Source of the DNA: Cephalotus follicularis
Lineage: Eukaryota > Streptophyta > Magnoliopsida > Oxalidales > Cephalotaceae
Direction: 5' to 3'
DNA length: 64,000 nt
Assembly (NCBI GenBank): GCA_001972305.1
Contig: BDDD01002653.1
Coordinates: forward strand, 129,397-193,396
Below are positions 12,950 to 23,802 of this stretch, piece by piece; position 1 is the first letter of the stretch; each line of letters begins with the position of its first letter. The translations under genes were made by a program, and so were the position numbers. Below the pieces are notes generated by a model. It was not told the DNA's origin. It ran no database searches and saw only the letters and a list, made by a program, of their open reading frames with translations.

Positions 12950-13900
12950 GAGATCATGAAATCCGAAAAGGACTCCATATACGCCTACCAAGTGGGGGAC
13001 TTGGTATACGCACCTGAAGGCTTTAAACCCTATCATATGCTAAGTAAATCTTCAAGAGGAAGATTGGCGTTAATGGTAAAGGTTGAAACCTTTAAAGCGC
13101 AATTGGTCGCGAAAGGATATACACTAAGACAAGAGGTCTGTATACTGAGAACTTTCTCACCAGTTGCAATGCCTTAGTCCATTCGGATTATGCTTGCTTT
13201 TGCTACTCATTGTGATAATGAGCAATGGAAAAATGGATGTCAAGACAGTCTGCAAGAGTGACTATCTTGAAGAGGACATATAAATGTCCCAAACCCGAGA
13301 GGTTTACATCCGAGGAGCATTCGCACAAGAGGTGCAAGATCCAAAGGTCTATAACCTTAAGTAAGCATCCCGTAGCTGAAATATCCATTTTGATTTTATC
13401 AAAGATATGGATAAGCCTAAATGTCTACCGGAAATAGGATAACCCAGAAATCACTTTCTTGACGATGTATGTAGAAGACATACTACACATAGAGAATGAT
13501 GTAGATATATTGAAGTACAGTTAAGCAAGAACTTCTCCGTAAAGGATTTGGGAGAGGCTTTCTATGTTTTAGAGAATGAAGATCTAAAGAGTAGATTGAG
13601 TAGATTGCTTGGACTTTCCCAAAGCCAGTACATCAGCAGAGTGCTGAAATGGTATGGAATGAATTTCATATATGGCTTACTACCAATTAGCCAAGGAATT
13701 CACCTTTCCAAGAGGATGTCTTCTAAGACTTATGAGGATAGGACATGCATGAATAGACAACCTTATGCTTCAGCAATAGGCTCCATCATGTATGCCATAC
13801 TTCGTACTAGGCCTGATGTCGATATGCCTAAGGGTTTGGCTAGTCGATTTCTGTCCAGTCCCTGTAAGAGGCATTGGGACATAGTCAAGAGGACATAATG
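12950..13900 (+). pseudogene. Element C reverse transcriptase remnant
   Basis: Several copia RT blocks are legible. MKSEKDSIYAYQVGDLVYAPEGFKP with KVETFKAQLVAKGYT and TFSPVAM lies at 12956-13177. A CKLQRSIYGLKQ-like segment lies near 13330-13380. The longest frame (13548-13898, 116 codons) contains GEAFYVLENE, the PYASAIGSIMYAILRTRPDVDMP motif and SRFLSSPCKRHWDIVK. These are the thumb region and the start of the RT-RNase H connection in plant copia elements. Expected normal role: DNA copy synthesis from the element RNA. The remnant lies in several frames and is broken. Confidence 0.9.
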
Positions 13901-14481
13901 CTTGTGAAAGACTCAGGATTATTTCTTGACACATGGAGAATATATTAAATTGATATGTAAGAGTTGGATTAACTCTAGTTTCAATTGTGATCCGGATGAT
14001 CATAAATTCATTTTAGGATATGTGTTGATCCTGAATGGAAGTACTGTGTGAGTGGGAGGAGTTTGTGGTAGTCGAGGACTGTAGACTTCACCAGAGAATA
14101 AAGGTATGTGCAACCTGTGATACCGGTTATGGTAGCTGGTTTGGTTGCAGATGTTCATTGCGGAACTTTATGAGGTTCCTTCCATCGTTGTCCAGTTGTG
14201 CAGCATAGGGACGACGATGGGGCTTTGCACAAACCTTGGAACCCGGGTCTCATTACCGCCCAAACATATACAGCAACGGTATGATTTGATCGTGGAGATC
14301 ATAGATGCATGTAACATTTCGAAAGATATGTTATTGAGGAAATATAGGAGACATCATGAGAGTAGATGTCACCGTAGAGAGAGTCGCGCGAGAAGCGAAC
14401 TTAGCAGACCCACTGACCAAGGCCATCAGTAGTGCTAGAGTGCGATATGCTTAGGCTGGAAGTCCTCGTGGCTGAAGGGCC
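13900..14481 (+). pseudogene. Element C RNase H and Pol C-terminal remnant
   Basis: After the RT come words of the copia RNase H domain: GTRVSLPPKHIQQRYDLIVEIIDA at about 14235-14310, which corresponds to the usual KEPRSHQRSKHIQRRYHLIREII segment, then ANLADPLTKAI at about 14395-14430, the standard Pol C terminus. The frame ends shortly before the purine tract. Broken. Confidence 0.8.
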
Positions 14482-14492
14482 AAGTGGGAGAC
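14482..14492 (+). other. Polypurine tract of element C
   Basis: AAGTGGGAGAC immediately precedes the 3' LTR. The same tract precedes the E 3' LTR (37975-37985). It is the expected plus-strand primer site. Confidence 0.85.
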
Positions 14493-16133
14493 TGTTAGAT
14501 TAGGGTGTCCCTGCAAGCCACGAGGAGGCTGCAGACATATGTTCTCAGCATATGACACACTCTTGAATCGTACATTCTTAGTTCCACTAATGTTCTATTG
14601 TGCATATTCAGTAAATATTGGCATCTTGCTATATGTATTATCCCATACCGTCTCTACGGATCAGTTGATCACCATGTCAACAGAATACACATATAGCGCC
14701 ATGTCCGTAAAGGGTTGTATCTCGTGCCTGAGAGGTTATGAGAATGAGATTCTTACTCCCTTGTGACAAAAGTTCCAAGTCATAGGTTCACTCTCTTAGG
14801 GCAATGGATGAACCGCAAAGATTTGTTGTGTTATGCTTGCTCCGAATGGTAAATAAGGATGGATCATCTCATTGCCATTTGGGTTTTACTCTAAAGCTGA
14901 TGCGGGGTGCGTGCAGAGGCACGACACTGAACTCACCCACCATAGGTTATCTATTTGGAAATTCAACACCTCTATCAATAGAGTTCCTATTGTCACGGTA
15001 GTGCTTAGCCAAAGAGGGCTAGTAGATCATACGTGATTTACTTTGTATCGTTAGACCTGAGCGGCTAACGTACGTTGTGTAGCAAATGCTTGGCTTTGAT
15101 TTCCGCCTTCCCCAGCACTAGCCACGTGTTGGCAAAGGGTTGTCTTTGGGCCTTGTGGGAGCTGCATTGAGATGTGTGGGCGAGTGCGAAAGATAGGATC
15201 CTCACACCCGTGTTGAGGGTTATAGGCTCTATAACATCTGTGACCGTTGAAGACTTAAAGTCCTGGCCAGGCACTGGGAGATTGGGAATGAGAGGTTTCC
15301 GGGGATATCTCCCATAGTCTCAGTGCGTTCATAGAATTATAGTTATAGCGGTTTTTCCTAGGGGTGACATTTATCCAAACCCTAGTCCGCGGTCGGAGCC
15401 GAGTTGATGAATGATATGCGGCACATAAACCGATGACAGTGATAAAGTACTGGGGAACCGGTTAACGAATGATAGACGTGGTACTTTTTGGACCGCGGAT
15501 CCGGGGGTGATTATAGATCACACCAGGACTATTAGCTGGATAGTCATACCAGAACTTAGGGATGTTTTGAGAAATTTGTCATCGTATCGGAAATCCACCG
15601 GGCTTTCGGCTCCCGCCTGATTATTGGAAAAGTGACGCATGCTGCACACATGCTCGCTTGGTGGTAAATCTAGTTTTTAAACTAGTATATATTATTTTGA
15701 CATTAGTGATTTGTTTTTCATTCCACTAATAGTCATCTTGATGTATAAGAGATTTTACAGCCGGTGCATGATTTAATTTTAATTAAATTAATTAAAGAGA
15801 GGGTCTTTAATTATTTAAAGTGAGAGACTTTAATTAAATCGTTGAAGAGAGAAACATGTTAGCGGCAAAGTGGTGGAGCCTCCAACGTTGGTATGATTGC
15901 TTCACTCTTACTTTTATTGTTACCGACGTGTGTTCGGTTTATCTTTTTGTGCATGCTTGTTCTTGTTTTAGTTCGCTTGTTGATTAAACGGAGATCCTAG
16001 GCTTTTTAATTTGGTACTAAGATGTAAGTGTGGACCATGACTTTCAGTCTTGGTGTTTGTTGAAAAATTAAAAATCATACACACTTGCGTCCTAGGACCA
16101 AATCGACCGGGAACCCTTGCCAGGTTTCCAACA
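14493..16133 (+). repeat. 3' LTR of element C (1641 bp, short form)
   Basis: It starts TGTTAGATTAGG and ends TTTCCAACA, followed by the GGTTG duplication. It matches the 5' LTR at both ends but is about 1.05 kb shorter and lacks the GC-rich block. Confidence 0.9.
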
Positions 16134-16138
16134 GGTTG
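16134..16138 (+). other. Right target-site duplication of element C (GGTTG)
   Basis: Partner of 6731-6735. Confidence 0.9.
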
Positions 16139-18259
16139 CTAGATTTACACATACTCATGATATCACTCAAATGGCATACAACACATAAAAAGACAATAAT
16201 TTTGAATCTCCAAAGTTTGAACATCCTACATTCACTGAATGGAAACGCGTTTTGCGCGTCATTATCACGAGCATGAATAAAATTCATGTTATGACTGAGA
16301 AACCCCTCGATCTTGGAATTGATGCATCTGACCATCACAAGGCAAGTGTAGTTAAGTGGTGGTATGAATATTATTGTGCTCGTCGCCTAGCAATTGTTGG
16401 CATGCATCCACAATTGTATGAGTGAGTCATACATTCACAGACCTTTGCATGCCATGCTTGCACAACTCCAGGAGTTGTATGGCACCCAGTCGATGACTGC
16501 AAAGGTAGATTTTGACCTGGATGGCTCAAAATCAACTGTGATGGCTCCACTTCCTATTGGAACAACCTCCAAAAGAGGTAGATCTGATGGATCTAGTTCC
16601 ACGGGTGAAAGCCCAAGGAAGAGGCAGTTAGTGACAAGGGAGTCCATTCAAGAAAGGATTGAAAAGCTAGCATAGGAGTATGCCTGCTTCTATTGTGGGA
16701 AGCAAGGGTACTGGAAGAGAGAATGTAGTTTATTCTTATAGTCCAAAGCTGAATGTGCCTCGGGGTCAGGTACTTCTATATTTTACCTAGCTTATAATGT
16801 AAGTTCAACTTGAGAAGTTGACTCAGGTTGTGAGACTGGCATTGTTTAACTCTTTGCAGGAGCTAAGAGACGCTAGACAGCTAAGAGTGCTGATGAAGCT
16901 AAGGACTGGCGCCATGGTGATGCATCGACGATTCACACCTATGTACATGGCGCTTATGAACTGTAATTTATGTTGTAAATGGCTATGTAATAAAGATTTA
17001 ATCTCTTTGTATAAATAACATTATATGAAACTTCGTTTCTATGTAATATATGTATAAGATGAGCTGAGAGAGCTCAAATATTTGTATAAAATTCTTAGTC
17101 TTATATATTTCAATGTTCTAGTTAGTGCAAGAGGCACATGGACAAAAAGGGATCTACATCTTATACAATGACCATAACATTAAATTAACAATTCGAGCAA
17201 CTACTAATAAAAGACAATGAGAGACAAATGATACAATTCCTTCATACATATCTAAGAGAGATATTCACATGGAGGTTTTCACTACTTCTTTACCTTCACC
17301 GTTGTTTTGTCACGGTTTTGGTTATGTGTTTCAGGTGAAACACAAGTCTAAATCCTTTGATTAATATTAAGGGATTAAGACAAGATCAAGAAAATTGGTA
17401 AGCCCTTGTAAACACTTCGGTGGAACCGAAGAGGGTGAATACCTATCTGCTGAATTCCAACATTATCACAGGACGATAATGGAATTCTCTCTCAATGAAC
17501 ACCACATAGTGGTATTCATGATGTCTTTTATACATCTTCCAAAACATTCTGGGGTAATGCACTGCAGTTGGCAGAGCATATCCTAATCAGGATTCCTTTG
17601 AAATATGTCTCATCCATATCTTGGGAGATATTAAAATGGAGTAAACCTAGCCTGAACCAAAGAGAGGTTAAAGGCTGTCCCGCTTATGTAAGAAGGTGAA
17701 ACCTTGTAAGTTGGAGGCACGGTTGAGACGATGTCGGTTTGTGGGATATCCTAAAGTAGACTTAGCATATCATTTCTACCATTCCAGGGAACAAAAGATG
17801 TTTGCTTAGTGTACTGAAAAATTCCTAGAGAGGAATACCTGCTTGCAGGAAGCAGTGGGAGTTAGGTGAAAACAAGAGAGTTTCCACCAGGTGAAAACCG
17901 ACGGGAAGATTAGGAATTAGAGGTTAAAACCTCTAAAGACATAATTGGGAAAGGATCCCAAAATCGAGATAGAATCTCAGTAAGGCATTCCTCTTATGAG
18001 GAGATCAGGCAAAGGTTTTCGACAGCGCTTGAGAAATAAGGTGTTCTCACAAAAAGCACTAATGAACCTATCGACATAGATGATGACGAGCTTGTCAATT
18101 ATGAGGATGCAGTGAAGAGCACTGATTCCAGGACATTGTGAGAGACCATGATATCCGAAATGGACTCCATATACGACAACCAAGTGAGGCATTTGGTTAA
18201 TGCACCTGAAGGCATAAAATCCTATCGGATGCTAGTAAATCTTCAGTAAGAAGATTGGC
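16139..18259 (+). mobile_element. Copia element A, second internal block: gag, protease, integrase, start of RT
   Basis: This block continues A directly after the C insertion. Gag words lie at 16190-16670, including HRPLHAMLAQLQELYGTQSMTAKVDFD. A zinc-knuckle-like ACFYCGKQGYWKREC lies near 16680-16730. Protease words (VDSGCETGI, NSLQELRDARQL) lie at 16790-17000, decayed integrase at about 17260-18120, and the first RT words at about 18130-18254. It stops at TTGGC (18255-18259), the target duplication of gypsy B, and resumes at 54956. Many breaks. The 93-codon frame 16394-16675 is the best preserved piece of gag. Confidence 0.8.
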
Positions 18260-18894
18260 TGTCACACCCCATTTCTATTAACAACAATAATACAGACCCT
18301 TAGGTCGTGGCAATCAACATATATGCATATATTCAGCTTATACTAAACTTGGGAAAATAAAAAACTTCACAAATCAAATAACATCTGGCGGAAGCATTTA
18401 AGCATAAGCTGAATTAAGAACCGTAACATGCATTCCATACTACATGTTACTAATTGTTTAACAACAACATAAATAATTCATCGTTAATTGCCCTCAAAAC
18501 AGAGCATGATCATAAGTTATCCATTCAATATAATAATCCATTAAACATTATCCTCAAGGAAAATACAATAACCAATTAACATTTCTCCAAAGTAAAATAG
18601 AACTTAAACTCTTCACTTCACTTTCCCCAAGCTCAAAGATGTCAATCCGCTTCATCAATCTAAAATTGATAGGGTTAGCCGAACCCACTGGCTAAGTAGA
18701 GAAAATATAAATACAATTCGGGGTCAATGATAATGAATGTCATGTAATGAATGCATTCGTGATGCAATACATAATATGTCATAATACATAGATATATGTA
18801 CATGCACCAGTAGGTTCACAATCATGTCGAGTGACTACGACAAAAAAATCCATCAATCATGTCTCAAAAGACCCATCAATCCAATCCAGGGTTG

Positions 18895-19110
18895 CGTACA
18901 GTCAGTGATTAGCACCTGGTTACCTTACTCTCTAGGATTAGTAACCTGGTTACATTACACTTTGTGATTAGTAACCAATGCATGTGGGAGTCCCTAGCTA
19001 CTTCTACTCCGTGATTAGTAACCAATGTATGAGAAACCCTAGCTACTTCCACTCAGTGTTTAGTAGCCAACACATGTGAAATCCCTAGTTACTTGCACTT
19101 CGTGCTCGGT
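18895..19110. repeat. GGTTAC / GTAACC inverted-repeat units in the B LTR
   Basis: Four to five units of about 40-60 bases carry TGATTAGTAACC, GGTTAC and CCCTAGCTAC words. Within a unit GGTTAC and GTAACC can pair. The same array sits in the other B LTR at about 53050-53245. Confidence 0.65.
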
Positions 19111-19499
19111 AAAGAATTCCCATCACAATCCATCTATCAGTCAAGCCTTTTCCAAGTAGATTACAAGTTATAAAATACTTGAAAATAATACATTTTTCAA
19201 AATGTATAATCAGTCATTGAACAGTATTCAATCCCTCAAAAATACTCATTTTCGTATAACAAATTTTCAATTGCTGAAACAACTTTTGAATCCGTTGGAA
19301 AATATATATTCCATGTAAAATAACGATTTTTGTTTAAAATCATGTATCCATTTCCAAAATGGTAAAACATTTTAGAAATCATATACAATCCAATTCTCGG
19401 TTCAATTCATATCAATATCCAATTCAAACATATGATCAAATCCATCCAGGCTCATTTCGGGATCAACGAAAGCCATCCTATCGAAGTCGTCCAAAATAG

Positions 19500-19860
19500 T
19501 GACTTAAACGTCGACGTTTAACTTTTGGTGTCGACGCTTATGTCCTTTAAGCATCGAAGCTTTCATCCCTTGCGCCAGCGCTTCATTCAGAAACCTTGCG
19601 CCTCAACAATTGTCCTTGGTGTCGACGCTTCAAGGTAAGGATCCTTGAGCATCGGCGCTTATTACTTTGGCATCGACGCTTTGAGGTAGGAACCTCAGGC
19701 GTCAACGTCCATGCATCCATTCTTATGCATATTCTAGATAGGGCGATGACGCTTTCTCTAAGCGTAGACGTTCATTCGCGAAACCAGTACGCATTCCTTC
19801 GCATAACATGTCAAGGCGTCGACGCTTTCATCGTAAGCGTCGACGGTTACACAACCCAGA
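19500..19860. repeat. GTCGAC-type cluster in the B 3' LTR
   Basis: More than ten variants of GGCGTCGACGCTT occur, at 20-40 base spacing and in both reading senses because the core is palindromic. A second group lies at 20577-20750. The partner clusters in the 5' LTR (53645-54000 and 54645-54805) are better preserved. Confidence 0.8.
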
Positions 19861-20891
19861 ACATCATCTTCCTCATTTCAACACAATACCAGTAGAATCC
19901 AATCAATCACACATAATCCAGATCAATATTCACTCATAATACAACATGCATGGCAAGTTAACAACTAACAGCAACCATGACATCAATCCAATAGTCCACA
20001 GTCCACCAACTCATGCATTTCTTCAATGTATAATCACTATTTTTATACTCAAATTTGCATGTATAAATCCCCTACATTTGATTCCAAGTTAGGAATCGAA
20101 AGTCCACCTCTTTAAGTCCACGGAACAACAGCTTTAAGCCTCCCTGGTCTGGTCTAACAGCTCCAATCCAAAGCTTCCAAGCTTTCGAACCAGGCCAACA
20201 ATGGAGAATGGCTCTCCTTTTCTCTCTTTCTCCTTTCTGTTTCTTTCCACCGTTTCTCTCTTTCTCTCTTTCGTTTTTCTCTTTTCTCTTTCAGTGTCTG
20301 TCGAAGGGGAGGAGAATGGTGCATTTTATGCAGGTTTTCTCCCTGTTTTCTCTTGCCTGTACATGCATGGCGCCAGGCCCCATCCCCTCTCTTTCCCTCA
20401 CTTCTCATCTGCCGCATGACACTCGCCTGTCATGCTCTCTCTTTCACTTCAGTCACTATAGGCACAGGAATCAGGGGTGCATGTTAAACACGCCACCTCT
20501 GCCACCATAATGCGCTCCACTGGAGTCAACACCTGCCTCCTTCAACATTTTTTTGACAGCGTTTAAACGTGTCTGGTATTCGTCTCTAAACGTCAACGCT
20601 TCCTTATAAGCGTCATCACTTATATCATTTTACACATTGGCATCAACGCTATCACTTTGCGTAGAAGCTTTGTGTGGATGTGCTTGACGTATGCATTTGC
20701 ATGCTTTGGCGTCAACGCTTTATTCCATGGCGTCAACGCTTCGGCCCAATTCCTCAACATTTCAATTCAATACAACCGTTTAACATTGCTTTACTCCAAA
20801 ATCAACATTATAAATTGGAAAACCATAATTTTATTAACTCATATTTCAATTACAATGCGAAATACAATGGATGGAAATTCCGGGCATTACA

Positions 20892-20910
20892 ATCTACCCT
20901 TCTTCAAGAA
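20892..20910 (-). other. Polypurine tract region of element B
   Basis: On the minus strand a GAAGAAGGGTAGAT-type purine run abuts the LTR start TGTAATGCCC. The GAGGACGAATTTC-like text beside it is the usual 3' end of plant gypsy elements. Confidence 0.8.
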
Positions 20911-20972
20911 ATTCGTCCTCGAATTTTAACATCACTAGAATAAGTGAGGGTAGCGTTCATGGATATCATCTT

Positions 20973-23459
20973 TGTGACAACCCGTCCCTTAGGATAGCCA
21001 CCTCGGACGAATCGCCTGGCAGGAAGGAGGAATTTCCCATCTCCTCTAAGCCAAAACAACGCCACAACTCCTGGCAGAGAAGAAAATAAAACAGGAAATG
21101 GCATAACTGTAATTAACCCTTACACAAAACCATTCCAAAACTCACCGTTTAACTAAAGGGGACACACACAACAACCACTGCCCAATCGCACAGTTCCACT
21201 AAAGGAACATGCCAATGGAGGGAGCCAGGGCAGAGAACGTAACACTACGTCTTGCCAGGGGTCTCGGGCAGGGGATGCCAACACCACCCAGCACAACACG
21301 ACGTATCACAAGCCAGGCCTGCACCTCCATCCTAAGACATGCCTTCCCCAGACGAGCCATCCTCGGGCATGTCCTCATTGGATGACTAACCTCGAACATG
21401 TTCTCCCCGGGCATGTCCTCCCCGGGCATGTCCTTCCCGGACAACACGTTCTCCATAGACGTCTCCTTGGATAACATGTTCTCCTCAGATAGAGCCCGAC
21501 GACAAGTGCCATACCACAACATAAACTAACCCAGCCCTAAAAACCTTGAGGTCAAGACAGGAGCCCCACAGGTTGACCCCCACCCCGGGGAGATCCCCCG
21601 ACCTGCCCGACCTCAGGTAACCTTCTCGGTAAACAAGTAGAAGACTGTAAAATAGCGTTTCAAGTAAAAACACGAAATCTCTTCATTAAACACAATAAAT
21701 CATCTCAAGAACACATCATATTATCATTCCAAAATAATATATCTTGTTCACAAAATATCGTCCCATGCTTAAAATCCGAGGACCCATACAAAAGAATATC
21801 ATTTCCCCTCAGGCCGAGGACCATACAACAAAAGAATAAAACCCATATGCCCCGATGAATGCATACAAGGATGAGCCCGTGAAGCCGGCAGCTCTGCTCA
21901 TCCCCCGCAGACTACCTCATCAACCCAAAAGACTGCCCTGGCAGCCATAGTAGCTTCCTCTGCAAAACAACTGGGAGGGGATTAGTCCAAATGACTAGTG
22001 AGCAAGAACACGCATTCTCCAAAGCATCCACAACCACTGGACGCACACGGAAACATATATCAGGTCATACCCAACTGGGAGAAACAAGAATATATTAGGG
22101 GACAATAAAAGAATGTACAACTTAACCACATGACAACATCCAGGTCCTCGAAGCCTGTTAAGAGAGTCAAATATCAACAAGTATAAGAATCCAACTGTAG
22201 ATTATATCACCAACAACAAATAATAATAATCATGCCGGGGAAAACATTTAAGGAAGAGGAAGTCAAACACACATCACCACATCCCGTGGTCTGCCGTCAT
22301 ACACCATGACACCACACACACACACATATCCAGGCCTCGCCTGCTAGAATCTATCCGGACCTCGTCCGCTAGTATCTATCCGGACCTCGTCCGCTAGTAT
22401 CTATCCGGACCTCGTCCGCTAGTATCTATTCGGACCTCCTCCGCTAGTATCTATCCGAGCCTCAGCTCGCTATCCACCACAATATACGTGGTCTGCCACC
22501 ATACCAGGTGAAACACACACCTATCCAGGCCTTGCCTACTATGTCTATCTGGACCTCATCCGCTAGTATCTATCCAGACCTCGTCCGCTACTATCTATCC
22601 GAGCCTCATCTCGCTATCCACCACAGTATCCGTTGTCTGCCGCCATACCAGGAGAAACCAAGAAAACGAGCGGCACAATTCTGTGCACTCCTCACAATAG
22701 AGGAAAACCAAGGTATAAGGAGAGAATCATCAACAAAGATAACAACACATCCGAAGATGAAAATACACCATCCTGAAGATGAACCGAGCTCTCAAGCTCA
22801 TCCCATATCAAGAACATAATATACAAGATAACCGAGATCCAAATCCCCAAGGAAAACATTCAACCAGAGGACAATAACAGGCACACGTAATATCAAGTAA
22901 AAGAAAGAGGAGAATGTCCCACTCACATAAACTCCCCACACGCTATCGCCGACCAACCCTGAGGAGCTCCGTCTCAGCAACGGGACCGTTGTCTGCAAAA
23001 CTAACAAGAATCAACCCAGGAAGAAACATAAACACATACATAAACATAACATAACCAGCCAAACCAGGCCATCATCCTCTTCCTCAGCCCGAGCACAACC
23101 TACCACCATGCCCTTACCGAAACCAGAGAAGGTAGGAGCTCACCTCCAAAGCTTAAAAGCAAGACAAAGATTCCAACTCTCGGCAAGGAAGAAGAAGTCG
23201 AGAGCTCTCCCTTTCTTTCTCTCTCTCCAAGAACCGAACTCACTTACCAAGAAGAACAACCAACTTCAACAACTTCTTATCCCAACACAACCTTGGGAAC
23301 AACAAGCTTCCTCAAGAAGCTAACCAAAACACTAATATAATAACCTAAACCATTCTTGTCCACATGTTTTAAATAATCCACCAATCCCACTTAATCCTTG
23401 CCATGAGCCAAACAAGGCCTTAAATTGTAATCCTCTAAAAACAGGTATGGGGTATTACA
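20973..23459 (-). mobile_element. Solo gypsy LTR J (TSD ATCTT) in the 3' end of B
   Basis: It reads TGTGACAACCCGTCCC at the left and GGGGTATTACA at the right, flanked by ATCTT at 20968-20972 and 23460-23464. It lies between B's integrase C terminus and purine tract. No coding region lies between its ends. It contains the TTAGTC/GACTAG stem-loop with a TTGTTTTGCAG tract (minus strand, about 21957-21998) and the 25-bp mini-hairpin array. Confidence 0.9.
22331..22613. repeat. 25-bp mini-hairpin tandem array in LTR J
   Basis: About ten units follow the pattern CTATC + 5-base stem + CTC/CTCA loop + 5-base stem + CTAGTAT. Stems seen are CAGGC/GCCTG (22331-22343), CGGAC/GTCCG (22356-22368, 22381-22393, 22406-22418) and CGAGC/GCTCG (22456-22469), with imperfect copies to 22613. 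The stem halves change together between units. Interruptions carry a GTCTGCC(A/G)CCATACCAGG motif. Confidence 0.85.
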
Positions 23460-23464
23460 ATCTT

Positions 23465-23797
23465 CGCGTTCCCATGTCACCTCATTAGGTCGATGGAACT
23501 TCCATTGAACCTTCACCATAGGAATGGTTTGGTTCCTCAATACTTGCGTCTTCCAACCCATAATTTTCATAGGTAATTCTTCGCAACAAAGATCGTCTTG
23601 CACAGAGACTGAGACATAATCAAAGACATGTGATGGGTCTCGGACATATCCTCTCAACATCGATACGTGGAAGACATCGTGCACATTTGACAGTGCAGGA
23701 GGTACAGCAAGCAGGTATGTCACCTCTGCAACTCTCTCAAGGATCTCAAAAGGACCAATGTAGCATGGAGATAATTTACCCTTCTTCCCAAACCTTT
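23465..23797 (-). pseudogene. Element B integrase C terminus with chromodomain-like tail
   Basis: The minus-strand frame reads LPPALSNVHDVFHVSMLRGYVRDPSHVF, typical of the integrase C-terminal domain of plant Ty3/gypsy elements. It then reads LPMKIMGWKTQVLRNQTIPMVKVQW and a W-E-R-E segment, corresponding to the chromodomain-like C terminus of Tekay-type chromoviruses, thought to steer insertion to heterochromatin. The frame is entered by solo LTR J on one side and solo LTR K on the other. Fossil. The lineage assignment needs a phylogeny. Confidence 0.85.
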
Positions 23798-23802
23798 GAA
23801 AA

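Larger units (their letters stand above)
6736..16133 (+). mobile_element. Ty1/copia element C, both LTRs present, coding region broken
   Basis: The 9.4-kb element has a 5' LTR (6736-9429), tRNA-Met primer site, 1.4-kb leader, gag, protease, integrase, reverse transcriptase and RNase H remnants in copia order, a purine tract and a 3' LTR (14493-16133). It is flanked by GGTTG on both sides and sits inside the leader of its own relative, A. The LTRs differ by about 2-3% over the first 240 bases by eye, so this is the youngest complete insertion I can date here. The coding part nevertheless carries well over a dozen breaks. The two LTRs differ in length by about 1.05 kb. Confidence 0.9.
18260..20891 (-). 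repeat. 3' LTR of element B (2632 bp)
   Basis: It reads TGTCACACCCC at its left edge and GGGCATTACA at its right edge, with the polypurine side at 20892. The copy at 40949-54950 (interrupted by D) has the same start, end and internal order. It contains a TTAGCC/GGCTAA stem-loop (18675-18695), GGTTAC/GTAACC repeats (about 18895-19110) and two GTCGAC clusters. The CT-rich frames at 20154-20510 look like chance frames. Confidence 0.9.

Noticed and set aside
20154-20510. Low-complexity frames rich in Phe/Ser or Lys/Glu/Arg in the B LTR (and again at 54080-54618)
   Set aside because: They are translations of a CT-rich tract present in both LTR copies, with no frame preference.
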